DNA from: JAMWDF01 sp964645405 | Lineage (GTDB): Bacteria; Ratteibacteria; UBA8468; B48-G9; DSTR01 | Length of the DNA: 64,000 bases | Reading direction: 5' to 3' | Assembly: GCA_964645405.1 (NCBI GenBank) | Contig: CAZYCA010000019.1 | Location: forward strand, 41,186-105,185 | In this document: piece by piece, positions 50,627-59,884 of the stretch | How positions within the stretch are numbered: the stretch's first letter is position 1 | Layout of the letters: each line of letters starts with the position of its first letter | Translations under genes and position numbers: made by a program | The notes under the pieces: model-generated | The model's input: the letters and a program-made list of their open reading frames with translations, nothing else | The model's database searches: none | What the model was told of the DNA's origin: nothing

Positions 50627-53462
50627 GGTTTGTATAGTTTTATGTTCTGTATGCTGGTTGTTTTTCAGTTTGAGAGTCAGGGGAGAAGAAAAAATATTGA
50701 TATTTTCAGATAATTTTAGTGGAGAAAAAATATCACAGACATGGAGATTGGATTCACCACATTCCTGGGAAATAAAAGAAGGAGTGTTAAAGACGTCAAA
50801 ATACGGCGGTTCAGCAACCATAACAGAACAGCTGCCGGAGGATATAATAGTAGAAGCTAAGGTCATGGCAATAGAAGCAGACCCGCAACTTTCTGGAGGT
50901 TTTGGGGGAATGGTGGTCTCCAGTATAAATTTTGTGCTGAGGAAAGATGGTTTCTGGTGGCCTTATAAAAAACCAGGTGAGGATAGATATTCAGGTGGTT
51001 TTAAAAAAGCAGATATTGTTTTTAATAAATGGTACCACTTTAAAATTATCAGGAGAATAGAGGGATTGCTGGAATGGTATGTAGATGACCAAAAGATATG
51101 TGAGTTAGTTGAACCTGCTATGAAGGGGGGAGCTGGATTTCACGCGTGGAGATTTAAGATGGCATATGATGATATGAAAATTTACAAAACTGAAACAGAA
51201 AGACAAACAGGAAATTTAAACATAATAAGAAACTCATCCTTTGAGATATTACAGGACAATCTACCTTTCTACTGGTCTCCAGCAGGCTCGCTGAATTTAA
51301 CCTATGGTGGTATGGAAAGCTTTTTAAAACTGTGGTGTGTAGATACAGGTGAAAAATTTCATGGAAAACAATCATTAAGAATGGGCAAAGGAGGAACTTA
51401 TTCCTTTTATTTCTCTGCAGAAAAAGGAGTACCATATATTTTTTCAGTTTATATGAAATCTGATAAGGAGGGTTTAGCTGTGGAGCTTGCTATCTGGGAA
51501 TGGAATATAGGGAAACTTCACAAGGCAGCAGTCAAGGTTGATAGAGAATGGAAGAGGTATGTTTGCAAAGCAGAGACAAATCAGACAGGTATGTTAAGGG
51601 TAAAGATAGAACTGAAAGAAGAAGGAGTTCTGTGGGTAGATGCTGTTAAACTGGAAAAAGGGACTGAAGCAACTGACTATACTCTATCACCTTTTGAAAT
51701 GGGAGAGGGCAGGGAAAAGAAAAAGGAGGTAAAAAAAGAAGAATATATGCTAAAGAAAACAGAAAAGCCACCCGTAATAGATGGAGAATTGAACGACGCT
51801 GCCTGGAACAAAAGTTTAAGGATAAAGGAATTTTTGATAGCAGGAGAAAGGGGAGAGAAGATACCCCCCAAAGAGAAAACAGAAGCGTATTTATGTTACG
51901 ACAATAGAAGCTTGTACATTGCTTTCCAGTGTTTTGATTCTCAAATGGATAAAATAAAGGCAACTATTAAAGAAGACGGAGGACCTGTATGGAGCGACGA
52001 TTGTGTGGAAATTTTTTTAGATACAAACCTTGATGGAAAGACATACTACCACATGGCAATAAATTCTCTCGGCAAAATAAATGTAATTGATAAAGAGAAT
52101 AATCAACCGTTTACAGGCAAAATAAATAGAGCAATTAGCATGAAAAGTGACCACTGGGTAGCTGAGGTTGAAATACCCTTTTCTTCACTGAATTTTACAA
52201 ACTTAACAAGTCAGACCTGGGGATTTAATCTTGGCAGAGAAAATCATAAAGTGAATGAATATTCCTGTACATCTCCAACAAAATACTTGAATTTTCATGA
52301 CGTGGAAAATTATAACCTGCTTGTTTTCCCGGATAAGAATTTATTCAACAAATTTATCACAGTAAAAAAGGCAGAAGATAAGAAACTGCCGAGAAAAGGA
52401 CCGTTTGTAGTTGCGGGAAAACCATTTTTTGTATTCGCTCCTCTGGAACAATTTTTCTTTGGTTATGGATGGTTCTATAAAGATGACTGGGAAAACAGAA
52501 TAGAGAAAAAGATAAAGTTCTGGAAGGATGAAGGATTTAGAAGTGTTGTTGTTTGCAGTAAGATTTTTCCATCTGAAGTCGCAGAAAAAGGATGGGCAAA
52601 ACTTTTTGAGTATGCGAATAAATATGATTTAAAAATAATTGCCTGGCCTGGATTTAGACCAAAGGAGGGAATGGATAATAATTTTGAAAAGTTCTTAGAG
52701 AAATTTCAGAATGAAGCCTGTTTGATTGCCTGGTGTGTAGCGGATGAACCGGAGATTCAGGCAGATGTAAAACCAGAGGAAATAAGAGAAATAGTAAAAA
52801 GAGCAAAAGAGGCAGACCCAAAACATCCTATTTTTGTGAATTTTACTCCTCTTGGTCCAGGTATGAAATATGCGGGATTGCCTGGAGATATTATTTCCAC
52901 TGATTTATATATAACAGGAGGGACAGGTAGACCGATAAGAGAAGTCGTAGAACTGGTAAAATTAAAAGATAAAATTGCGAGAGAAAAAAATATGTGGGTA
53001 TGGATGTGGCTGGTGGGAAATAATATGTACAATCATTACAGGGAACCAACTGCTGAAGAACAGGAGGCTCAAACATATGGTGCGATTATTTCAGGTTGTA
53101 CAGGGCTAATGTATTTTTACGGAGAGATATTTGGTTATAAAAACTGGATGAAACTGAAGCAATTAAGCAAAGAAACAGAATTACTGGCACCTGTTATATT
53201 CAGCGAAGAACTGAAGGGGATAGAAAGTAATCATACCGATATACTTACAATGGGAAGAAAACTTGAGAATAAATGTTATATCTTTTCCGTAAATATAAAC
53301 AGTCAGGAAATAGCAGGCAAGATAAATTTACCAGAAGAGATTAAAAATTGTAGGAAAGCAAAGGTTAGTTTTGAAAATAGAGAAGTGGAAATAAAAGATG
53401 GTTTGATAAGAGATAAATTTTTGCCATACCAGAGGCATGTGTATGAAATTTTAAACAGGTAA
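50619..53462 (+). CDS. Large secreted CBM-CBM9-TIM barrel protein, likely glycosidase
   Basis: 947 aa with a signal peptide (NKVCIVLCSVCWLFFSLRVRG). Residues about 28-195 are a LamG/DUF1080-like sandwich (IFSDNFSGEKISQTWRL, VDDQKICELVEPA). Residues 200-350 are CBM4-like (IIRNSSFEILQDNLPFYW, KRYVCKAETNQTG). Residues 376-575 are CBM9/DOMON (PPVIDGELNDAAWNKSL, AYLCYDNRSLYIAFQCF, DDCVEIFLD, EVEIPFSSLNF). From about 593 a TIM barrel follows (FVVAGKPFFVFAPLEQFFFGY, KIIAWPGFRPKEG, IAWCVADEPEIQ, IISTDLYITG); the ADEPE near residue 708 is the likely acid/base. The plan resembles exo-type glycosidases of uncertain GH family. AT-rich codon use (many ATA, AGA, AAA) sets the cassette apart from its flanks. 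Confidence 0.72.
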   Translation: MNKVCIVLCSVCWLFFSLRVRGEEKILIFSDNFSGEKISQTWRLDSPHSWEIKEGVLKTSKYGGSATITEQLPEDIIVEAKVMAIEADPQLSGGFGGMVVSSINFVLRKDGFWWPYKKPGEDRYSGGFKKADIVFNKWYHFKIIRRIEGLLEWYVDDQKICELVEPAMKGGAGFHAWRFKMAYDDMKIYKTETERQTGNLNIIRNSSFEILQDNLPFYWSPAGSLNLTYGGMESFLKLWCVDTGEKFHGKQSLRMGKGGTYSFYFSAEKGVPYIFSVYMKSDKEGLAVELAIWEWNIGKLHKAAVKVDREWKRYVCKAETNQTGMLRVKIELKEEGVLWVDAVKLEKGTEATDYTLSPFEMGEGREKKKEVKKEEYMLKKTEKPPVIDGELNDAAWNKSLRIKEFLIAGERGEKIPPKEKTEAYLCYDNRSLYIAFQCFDSQMDKIKATIKEDGGPVWSDDCVEIFLDTNLDGKTYYHMAINSLGKINVIDKENNQPFTGKINRAISMKSDHWVAEVEIPFSSLNFTNLTSQTWGFNLGRENHKVNEYSCTSPTKYLNFHDVENYNLLVFPDKNLFNKFITVKKAEDKKLPRKGPFVVAGKPFFVFAPLEQFFFGYGWFYKDDWENRIEKKIKFWKDEGFRSVVVCSKIFPSEVAEKGWAKLFEYANKYDLKIIAWPGFRPKEGMDNNFEKFLEKFQNEACLIAWCVADEPEIQADVKPEEIREIVKRAKEADPKHPIFVNFTPLGPGMKYAGLPGDIISTDLYITGGTGRPIREVVELVKLKDKIAREKNMWVWMWLVGNNMYNHYREPTAEEQEAQTYGAIISGCTGLMYFYGEIFGYKNWMKLKQLSKETELLAPVIFSEELKGIESNHTDILTMGRKLENKCYIFSVNINSQEIAGKINLPEEIKNCRKAKVSFENREVEIKDGLIRDKFLPYQRHVYEILNR

Positions 53463-53463
53463 A

Positions 53464-54702
53464 ATGAAAAGTCTTTATCACTACGAAAAACTGTTGCTAG
53501 ACCCGGTGAAAGAGACAGTACTAAAGTCAGGCCGGCTATCCTTTAATAAAATAGCCACCAGATTCCCCCGTCTTAAAGGAGAACCTGCCTTTGACCCTGA
53601 TTATATTAAGAAAAATGTGGAAAAACTGAAAACAAATCCAGAAGTGGATACAGGCAATCGCTTCCTGGACCTGGCTGTTAAAACAGGTCTTGCTCACATA
53701 GACGCCACTTTTCAGGGGAAGCATCCCAGATACGGAATAAAAAATTATGCTGAAACCAGGCATGATGGATTCCCCCCAACAATAATTTCAGCAGTTGATG
53801 CATTAACACTCTGGGGTTTCAAGGAGAGAGCAAAGGAGATTTTCCACTATTATGTGCTAAATTTTATAAGACAGGATGGTTCCATAAATTACTACGGAAC
53901 CTCAATAAGTGAATATGGCCAGCTATTGAATATTTCCTTCCTGCTTCTGAAAAGAGCAGGGACTGAGGGCTGGTGGGCAGATTCATTTGTAAAACTGAAT
54001 AAACTTGCCTTTCATCTGTACGGCTTATGGGAAGAGGCGCAGAAAGAAGACGGACTGATTAAGGGAGGACCAGAGGCAGATGAAAAAGATAAAACCGGTA
54101 AATATTTTCATAACAATGCCTGGGCAGCAAAAGGATTTTTAAGATGGTCGCAGGCCTGCAGAAAAACTGGTTCTCTTCCTCAGAGAACAGTTTTTGTTTT
54201 CCAGAAGGCAGGTGAAAGATTAAGGAGTGATACTTTAAATGTCATCAAGGAGAAGTGGCCGGTAAATCTTGATGACTACTGGTTGCCACCGCTGGTAGAA
54301 GAACTGAAAAAGCCATCTTCTCTGACAGCGACAAGGGAAGCATCGTATACAAATTACAGGTACTGGCCGGAGTTACTTTCAAGCGGTGTTTTACCTTCTC
54401 CGCTGGCAAACAGAATAGTTGATGCCAGATTAAATTTTGGCGGGCAATTTTGCGGGATGACCAGATTTTTAGACCGGTTGGATGACTGGCCATTATGCGA
54501 TTATTTGTATGGTCTATGGTACCTGGGCAGGAAAAAAGATTTTTTGCTTTCCCTTTATGGACATATCTGCTATCATCAAGCCGAAGGACATCTAACTGCC
54601 TATGAACAGGTAAGTTTTCCACCAGGCAGGGAAATTGCTCCCTACTGCTTACCCTGTCAGCTGGTAGCGACAAGGGCAGGGAGATTAATCAACAGGAAAT
54701 AA
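53464..54702 (+). CDS. Predicted (alpha/alpha)6-barrel protein, unknown
   Basis: 412 aa, without a signal peptide. Repeated helical hairpins with aromatic and acidic loops (GLAHIDATFQGKHPRYGIKNYAETRHDGFPPTII, YVLNFIRQDGSINYYGTS, DGLIKGGPEADEKD, YFHNNAWAAKGFLRW) look like the six-hairpin fold of GH88, GH105 or trehalase-like enzymes. The Asp/Glu residues around HDGFPP and GPEADEK would be the candidates for catalysis, but no family signature fits surely. The gene follows the 947-aa protein by 1 bp and the next gene by 1 bp, so all three are tightly coupled. It is best read as an intracellular partner that processes oligosaccharides imported after extracellular cleavage. Confidence 0.55.
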   Translation: MKSLYHYEKLLLDPVKETVLKSGRLSFNKIATRFPRLKGEPAFDPDYIKKNVEKLKTNPEVDTGNRFLDLAVKTGLAHIDATFQGKHPRYGIKNYAETRHDGFPPTIISAVDALTLWGFKERAKEIFHYYVLNFIRQDGSINYYGTSISEYGQLLNISFLLLKRAGTEGWWADSFVKLNKLAFHLYGLWEEAQKEDGLIKGGPEADEKDKTGKYFHNNAWAAKGFLRWSQACRKTGSLPQRTVFVFQKAGERLRSDTLNVIKEKWPVNLDDYWLPPLVEELKKPSSLTATREASYTNYRYWPELLSSGVLPSPLANRIVDARLNFGGQFCGMTRFLDRLDDWPLCDYLYGLWYLGRKKDFLLSLYGHICYHQAEGHLTAYEQVSFPPGREIAPYCLPCQLVATRAGRLINRK

Positions 54703-54703
54703 A

Positions 54704-55447
54704 ATGAAAGAAAAAATTTATCTGTGGGCGCATAAGGAAGGGATGCAGAATAACAGATGGGGATTGCCAAAAGAATCAAAAATTTCTCCTGCTGAGGCGT
54801 GTAGATACCTCGGTATAGAAAACATAATCTTAGTCAGAGAATTCGGTGAACCGGCCCCGGAGGAATATGAAAAGTATGCAGATAGTTTTAAGAGTTTGAA
54901 GAAGGTTATCTGGAGTGTTGTGGGAGCAGGTTGCAGTTATGAAGAAGGAGAAATAGAAAGGGTAATGGAATTAAAGAAGAAATATAAAAATATAAGCGGT
55001 GCTATAATGGACGATTTTTTTGTAAAGGAACCACCTTTTAAACCAGAAGGGATTACAGATATAAAAGAAAGACTGAATAAAAATGGAATGGAACTCTGGA
55101 CAGTTTTATATCAGCATCAGTTAGATTTAAAGGTAAAAGATTATCTGGAAAGGTTTGATTTAATAACTTACTGGGTATGGAAGTCAGAAGGAATAAAGGA
55201 ACTGGAAAAATGTTTTGAGAGATTCTGTAAAATCGTCCCTGAAAAAAGAAAGGCACTGGGGATTTACATGTGGGACTATGGCAACAACAACCAGATGCCC
55301 TTTGGTTTATTTAAGAAGGAATGCGAGATAGGTTTCAAATGGCTACAAGAAGGCAGGATAGAAGGGATAATATTTCTTGCCAGCTGTATAGTGGACTTGG
55401 GACTGGAAACAGTTGAATGGGTGAAAGAATGTATTACTTCTTTATAG
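54704..55447 (+). CDS. Unrecognised TIM-barrel-like cytoplasmic protein
   Basis: 247 aa, no signal peptide. Alternating short hydrophobic strands and helices (IENIILVREF, KKVIWSVVGAGCSY, ISGAIMDDFFVKEP, GMELWTVLYQHQ, FDLITYWVWK, KALGIYMWDYGNNN, IEGIIFLASC) suggest a TIM barrel. The acidic pair in AIMDDFF and the Asp in YMWDYG near its two ends are candidates for an active site. I do not recognise the family. It starts 1 bp after the six-hairpin gene and overlaps the HAD gene by 19 bp, so it belongs to cassette 2. Predicted role: sugar processing, by context only. Confidence 0.5.
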   Translation: MKEKIYLWAHKEGMQNNRWGLPKESKISPAEACRYLGIENIILVREFGEPAPEEYEKYADSFKSLKKVIWSVVGAGCSYEEGEIERVMELKKKYKNISGAIMDDFFVKEPPFKPEGITDIKERLNKNGMELWTVLYQHQLDLKVKDYLERFDLITYWVWKSEGIKELEKCFERFCKIVPEKRKALGIYMWDYGNNNQMPFGLFKKECEIGFKWLQEGRIEGIIFLASCIVDLGLETVEWVKECITSL

Positions 55448-56115
55448 ATATAGATGGGACAATAACTGATAACAATCCGGAAAAAAAATATTCTGAAGAA
55501 AAGTTTGTCTGGGGTAATCCGGTTTTGGGGGTTATCAGAGATGTTATGGTGGAGGAAGGATGGAAGTCTGAAGAAGCAAAAAGTAAAATAGAAGAATACG
55601 CGCATAGAATTATCTGGTGGGATTATCCTGATTTTATTGCTGAGTTTAACCTTCCTGTGGGAAAGACCTGGGCAAGAATTTATGACTGGCATTATCAATA
55701 CAAAATTTTTTACAGCGATACAGTGGAGTTAGTAAAAGCGTTAAATAAAAAAAAGAAAAAACTTTTCATCGTGAGCAATAATCCAGTAGCCGGATGTCTT
55801 CTGAATTTGAAAGTTGCTGGTCTGGGAGAACTAACAGGTTCAAGGTATTTTAAAAGAATACTGGGAGCAAATATTTTGCGTGGGCAGAAGAGCCAGAGAC
55901 AATTGTGGAAGAAAGCAATTGCTCAAATTGGGGTAGATCCGGAAGAAATCGTCAACATAGGGGACAATGAAAGAGAAGATGGTGATATCCCGGTATCTGC
56001 AGGCATTGGAACTGCAGTCATTATAAAAAGGGATATAACAGAGCGCATAAGAAGAGAAGGAAGGAAAATTTTTATCCAGAAGCCTGCCGACTGTTTATAT
56101 TTTTTGCTTACCTGA
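55429..56115 (+). CDS. HAD-superfamily hydrolase
   Basis: 228 aa from ATG 55429 behind GGTGAAAGA. Motif I is FFIDIDGTITDN (nucleophile Asp and +2 Asp), motif II FIVSNN, motif III a Lys around KSQRQLWKKA and motif IV VNIGDNEREDG. All four HAD motifs are present, so it should be an active phosphatase or phosphoglucomutase-like enzyme. The helical cap between I and II is large (HRIIWWDYPDFIAEFNL). It ends cassette 2. Only 3 bp separate it from the convergent UroD-like gene, and no terminator is seen. A phosphosugar substrate is likely but unproven. Confidence 0.85.
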   Translation: MYYFFIDIDGTITDNNPEKKYSEEKFVWGNPVLGVIRDVMVEEGWKSEEAKSKIEEYAHRIIWWDYPDFIAEFNLPVGKTWARIYDWHYQYKIFYSDTVELVKALNKKKKKLFIVSNNPVAGCLLNLKVAGLGELTGSRYFKRILGANILRGQKSQRQLWKKAIAQIGVDPEEIVNIGDNEREDGDIPVSAGIGTAVIIKRDITERIRREGRKIFIQKPADCLYFLLT

Positions 56116-56118
56116 GTC

Positions 56119-57201
56119 TTACCAGATTCTTTTCTTCTTCCAGTTTTTAGCCTGCCGGACAAGCTCTTCTGCCTGCTGTGGTGTATCAACTGTCACCAGG
56201 AGATTTAATCCTTCCGGACCAAGTTCTTCCACCAGAGCCTGGGCCTGGGCAGGTGTTACCCCCAGCAAAAGAAGTGACTTTGCGGCCTTCCGTACGCGGT
56301 GGTACATTGGCCACCAGCGCTGGTGACCAACCGGCTCCTGCCCGGCTCCTGGTGTCCATTGAATGGCCTGAAGACTGGATAAAGAAAGTAAAGATGCTTC
56401 ATGGTGGAGTGCTCCCGGACCATCCCAGTGGTAGACAGTATAATCTAAACTGCGACATTGCTGGTCCAGGTAAGGAAGAACAAATTCTGCAAACATCTTT
56501 TTGGAAATCATAGCACTGAAGTCGCACTGCAGTTTAGCAATCTGACCATGGCCGTAAATGGAAAAGTGAGAAAAACAGGAACCACCATGTTCATCCCGGA
56601 TAATTTCGTAAATGCGTTTATGACAGGAGAGGTAGATTGGCAGGATATGTTTCTGTAACTGGTGGATTTTCTCCGGGTAATCAAAAAGAGCCTGCAGCAA
56701 CTTTTCAGTACCGAAAAGGGAAGCCAGTGTATCCAGATTTTCAATTAAGTCAGGATAACCTACCAGGTAACGTCCTTTTGATTGTTTGACTGCCTTCTGG
56801 CAGAGATTAATCGTAAACTGCCAGTAAATATTTTTTTCGTCAAAAACAGGAGGGATGGCTGTGGAGATATCTTCAAAACAAGGATGGTACCAGACTGTAT
56901 GGGGTGTAAATTCCGGACAGGCACCCAGATAGAGGCAGAAGGTACCTGGCCCCAGGGAGGTGTTAAGATAGGGGAAGGCATCCCCGGCATAGTAAGTTGT
57001 TTCCAGAGCCCTGTCCATGTTAGCGAGTCTGTAATCAGGGTCAAGCCACAGTTTCCTCAAGTCTCTCCTGGAAGATTCACTGGCAGGTATATTTTTCTTT
57101 GGTGCGACCACCTGGAGTAAAACCCTGTCCAGTACTTCACCTTCCCACCAGGCCTGGTGTCTCAGTCTTGATTTTTCCCATCTTTCTCCCAGTTTTTCCA
57201 T
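56119..57201 (-). CDS. UroD/MtaA-superfamily-like protein
   Basis: 360 aa from ATG 57201, chosen for AAAGGAGAG just before it; a start at 57255 would overlap the next gene. The fold is of the uroporphyrinogen-decarboxylase type but divergent: YLVGYPDLIENLDTLASLFG, KIHQLQKHILP, FAEFVLPYLDQQCRSLDYTVYHWDGPGALHHE, LQAIQWTPGAGQ. The zinc motif of MtaA (HxCGD) appears replaced by YHWDGPG. Related proteins are common in PVC and Firmicutes clusters for sugars and methyl transfer, with unknown activity. It is downstream of the alcohol dehydrogenase gene and may be cotranscribed with it. Confidence 0.7.
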   Translation of the reverse strand: MEKLGERWEKSRLRHQAWWEGEVLDRVLLQVVAPKKNIPASESSRRDLRKLWLDPDYRLANMDRALETTYYAGDAFPYLNTSLGPGTFCLYLGACPEFTPHTVWYHPCFEDISTAIPPVFDEKNIYWQFTINLCQKAVKQSKGRYLVGYPDLIENLDTLASLFGTEKLLQALFDYPEKIHQLQKHILPIYLSCHKRIYEIIRDEHGGSCFSHFSIYGHGQIAKLQCDFSAMISKKMFAEFVLPYLDQQCRSLDYTVYHWDGPGALHHEASLLSLSSLQAIQWTPGAGQEPVGHQRWWPMYHRVRKAAKSLLLLGVTPAQAQALVEELGPEGLNLLVTVDTPQQAEELVRQAKNWKKKRIW

Positions 57202-57251
57202 TTCTCTCCTTTTGTCAGTATGGCAGCACTTCCTTTCTTTGCCCGGGGAGT

Positions 57252-58286
57252 TCAAGAGGAAGAAATTCTTAACACTTTCGCCCCCTGAATCAGGCCAGTC
57301 TTAATTTCCGTCAGGGCTAGATTGGCTTCCTCCAGGGAATACTCCTGTACCGCTGGTTTTAATGGAATTTTTACTGCCAGAGCTAAACAGCCAGCAATAT
57401 CTTTCCTGCTGACATTAGCCACACTTTTTACTTCCTTCTCTAACCAGAGATGTCTGGGATAGTCCAGCTGCAGAAGACAGCTTTTATCAGTTTCTTCTTT
57501 CCCGATAGCGTTGATAATCAGTCTTCCTCCTGGTTTCAGGTATTCCAGAGCTGTCAGTACTGTTTTCCAGACAGGTGTGGTATCAATCGCGACATCAGTT
57601 TTTTCCGGAGGAAAGCAGCCTATTTCCCCTGTCCAGACAGCACCAAGTTTTCTTGCCAGAGTTCTTTCTTTTTCTGAACGACTGAAAACAAAAACCGGAG
57701 AATCAGGGAAAAGGTACTTAGCCATTTGAAGCACCAGATGACCGGACGCACCGAAACCAATCAAACCCAGCAGCTGTCTGTTTTTCAAACCCGACAGCAG
57801 CAAAGAGCGATAACCAATCGCACCAGCACAAAGAATAGGGGCAGCCTGTAAATCAGAAAGATTTTCCGGAAGTAAATGGGCAGAACTTTCAGGGACAACC
57901 ATATATTCCGCATAGCCACCGTCTGCGTCTCTGCCGGTTGCTTTAAATTCAGGACAAAGATTTTCCCTGTCAGAAACACAGTAGCTGCAGTGGCCGCAAG
58001 CCGAGTAAAACCAGCCTACCCCAACTCTATCTCCTTTAGAAAATCCGGTTGTTTTTTCTCCTGTTTCTACCACCACGCCCACTGCCTGATGCCCGAGGAT
58101 AATTGGGTAGTAGGCAGGTTTGACCCGGCCTTCAATCTCATCCAGTTCCGTGCGACAGACACCGCAAAATTTAACCCGGATTAAAATATGACCCGGATGG
58201 GGAACTGGTTCCGGTTTTTCCATCAGAATAAGCGGATTCTGTGTCTTCTGGACATCAAATGTTCCGGTAAGAAAAAGGGCTTTCAT
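57252..58286 (-). CDS. Zinc-dependent medium-chain alcohol dehydrogenase
   Basis: 344 aa, MDR superfamily. The catalytic zinc ligands are Cys in FCGVCRTELDE and the His-Gln-Ala segment ILGHQAVG. The structural zinc cysteines are in SACGHCSYCVSDRENLC. The cofactor loop is GLIGFGASGHLVLQMAK. Length and motif place it with AdhP/YjmD-like enzymes that oxidise primary alcohols or sugar alcohols with NAD. Cytoplasmic. It lies upstream of the UroD-like gene on the same strand, about 50 bp apart. The third zinc-site residue (Cys) sits in APILCAGAIGYRSL, as in the family. Confidence 0.92.
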   Translation of the reverse strand: MKALFLTGTFDVQKTQNPLILMEKPEPVPHPGHILIRVKFCGVCRTELDEIEGRVKPAYYPIILGHQAVGVVVETGEKTTGFSKGDRVGVGWFYSACGHCSYCVSDRENLCPEFKATGRDADGGYAEYMVVPESSAHLLPENLSDLQAAPILCAGAIGYRSLLLSGLKNRQLLGLIGFGASGHLVLQMAKYLFPDSPVFVFSRSEKERTLARKLGAVWTGEIGCFPPEKTDVAIDTTPVWKTVLTALEYLKPGGRLIINAIGKEETDKSCLLQLDYPRHLWLEKEVKSVANVSRKDIAGCLALAVKIPLKPAVQEYSLEEANLALTEIKTGLIQGAKVLRISSS

Positions 58287-58379
58287 CAGCAGAAAAACTT
58301 GTTACTTAACGAACTCATTATACCAGAGTAACTGAAAGTTTAAAAGAGCAGGTAACATTTTTCCCTGCCTTGAGAAAAA

Positions 58380-59756
58380 CTAAAACTTGATGGGGATTCT
58401 GCCATAACTTTTACCATTGATAAACAATTCAGCCTGCCAGGGTTTAAGATTTTGAAGAAGTAGTTCGGCTGTCAGTCTTTCCCTGCCGGGATTAAAACTG
58501 ATAACTTCGGTTCCTTCAAATTTTTTTGCTGTTTCCAGGAGAAACTCTTTTTTTTCTCCTGGTGCCAGGCTGACCTGCTGGCTGGCTTTCAGGTTATTCT
58601 GGTTACCCCGGAACTGAACCTCAATCTGACCGCAGAAGGAATATTGACGGGAAAGATTAATCAGGGTTACACGGGCTACCGGGGAAAAGAGTACCTGCAG
58701 GAAAGGTGTTTGTGTTTCCCGTACATTTCTACCTCCGGGGGAAGGAGAAGGGCCGGTGAGATAACTCAGTGTTCTTCTCGCCAGGCTTTTTCTATCGTAA
58801 AGTTCCCAGACACTTTCCATTTCTGCCTTCAGCCACCTGGTAAAATCAAGAGCCTCAATGTAAGCCAGCAGGGCTTTCTGATAAGGGAAGAAAACTTCTT
58901 CATAGGCACTGGTTAGCTGTTTAGATTCTCTGAGGCAGGCATCATCTTTTTCTTCCGCAGTTGCGGTTAAAGGTGAACCAGCCCTCATTCTTTCCAGCTG
59001 GCTGTGGCGCAGGTAGACACGAACAATTTCGCTGTATCTCTGGATACTGGTAGCAGTTTGCTGGGCATAAGCAAGTCTGTCTTTTGCCTGTTCTAACGTC
59101 ATCTGAGTGCTGATGGGAACAAGATAGGTCTTTTTCTCCCTTTCTCCAATCTCCTTTATCATTGCCAGATAAGCCTCTGCCAGTTGCTGGAATACTTCAC
59201 TCCGGGCAGGATAATTGATGCTGGCGAGAATGCTACTCTGGAGGAAACCAATTGCTTTGGGATAATCTCCCTCGGCTAAGGCTCTGGAACCAAACTCATG
59301 GCTAATTTTTGCTTGTTTCAATCCAGTTTCGTTAGCATCTTGCTCCTCAAAAGGAGGCCAGGCGATTTCTTTCACTGTGCCAGGTCTGATGATGATAACC
59401 GAGGATGTTCTAAAACTTTCCTGATACTTTTTCAGGGCAGCACTCAGACTGGATAATTCAGCGATAGTATCCTGGTCCACCAGGGTGATAGTATCGTCAG
59501 GTTTAAACCCGGCCTTTTCCGCCAGACTTTTTTCTTTTACTTTTTCCACTACAAAACCCAACGGGCTGATGCTACCTGTCAACCCTAAATCAGCCAGAAT
59601 GCGTCTGGCTTTTTCTCCCTGATTGCCACTTTGTTCCCGGGACGGTATTTGATTCTGAGCCAGAATTTGTCCTGTGACTGATACAGTCATCAAAAAAGGC
59701 AGGAAGATTCTGGCAGAAAGCAAAATAAAGCAGCTGGTGTCAAGTTTATGCCTCAT
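58380..59756 (-). CDS. Secreted PDZ-domain protein
   Basis: 458 aa with a signal peptide (MRHKLDTSCFILLSARIFLPFLMTVSVTGQILA). A PDZ domain lies at about residues 60-130 (GFVVEKVKEKSLAEKAGFKPDDTITLVDQDTI). From residue 145 to 345 there are helical repeats that look TPR-like (ISHEFGSRALAEGDYPKAIGFLQSSI, QQLAEAYLAMIKEI). The last part is beta-rich. There is no protease domain, unlike DegP, so it is probably a scaffold or adaptor in the periplasm. It stands alone. The region up to 59885 contains the divergent promoter for the Cys-rich protein. Confidence 0.7.
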   Translation of the reverse strand: MRHKLDTSCFILLSARIFLPFLMTVSVTGQILAQNQIPSREQSGNQGEKARRILADLGLTGSISPLGFVVEKVKEKSLAEKAGFKPDDTITLVDQDTIAELSSLSAALKKYQESFRTSSVIIIRPGTVKEIAWPPFEEQDANETGLKQAKISHEFGSRALAEGDYPKAIGFLQSSILASINYPARSEVFQQLAEAYLAMIKEIGEREKKTYLVPISTQMTLEQAKDRLAYAQQTATSIQRYSEIVRVYLRHSQLERMRAGSPLTATAEEKDDACLRESKQLTSAYEEVFFPYQKALLAYIEALDFTRWLKAEMESVWELYDRKSLARRTLSYLTGPSPSPGGRNVRETQTPFLQVLFSPVARVTLINLSRQYSFCGQIEVQFRGNQNNLKASQQVSLAPGEKKEFLLETAKKFEGTEVISFNPGRERLTAELLLQNLKPWQAELFINGKSYGRIPIKF

Positions 59757-59810
59757 ATTTCTTTGACGGTTATTTCCTTCGCCGGTAGAGCCTTTCCTTC
59801 CTTTTTCCTG

Positions 59811-59838
59811 TTGCCAGAAGCCGGCGTAATGGTATCAT
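59811..59838 (+). promoter_or_regulatory. Promoter of the Cys-rich small protein
   Basis: TTGCCA (59811-59816), 16 bp, TATCAT (59833-59838). The start near 59845 leaves a 40-nt leader with AGGAGGT before ATG 59885. Confidence 0.5.
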
Positions 59839-59884
59839 AAAACAAGGACGCTGAGAATTAACTGACTTTTACCAGGAGGTGTTT

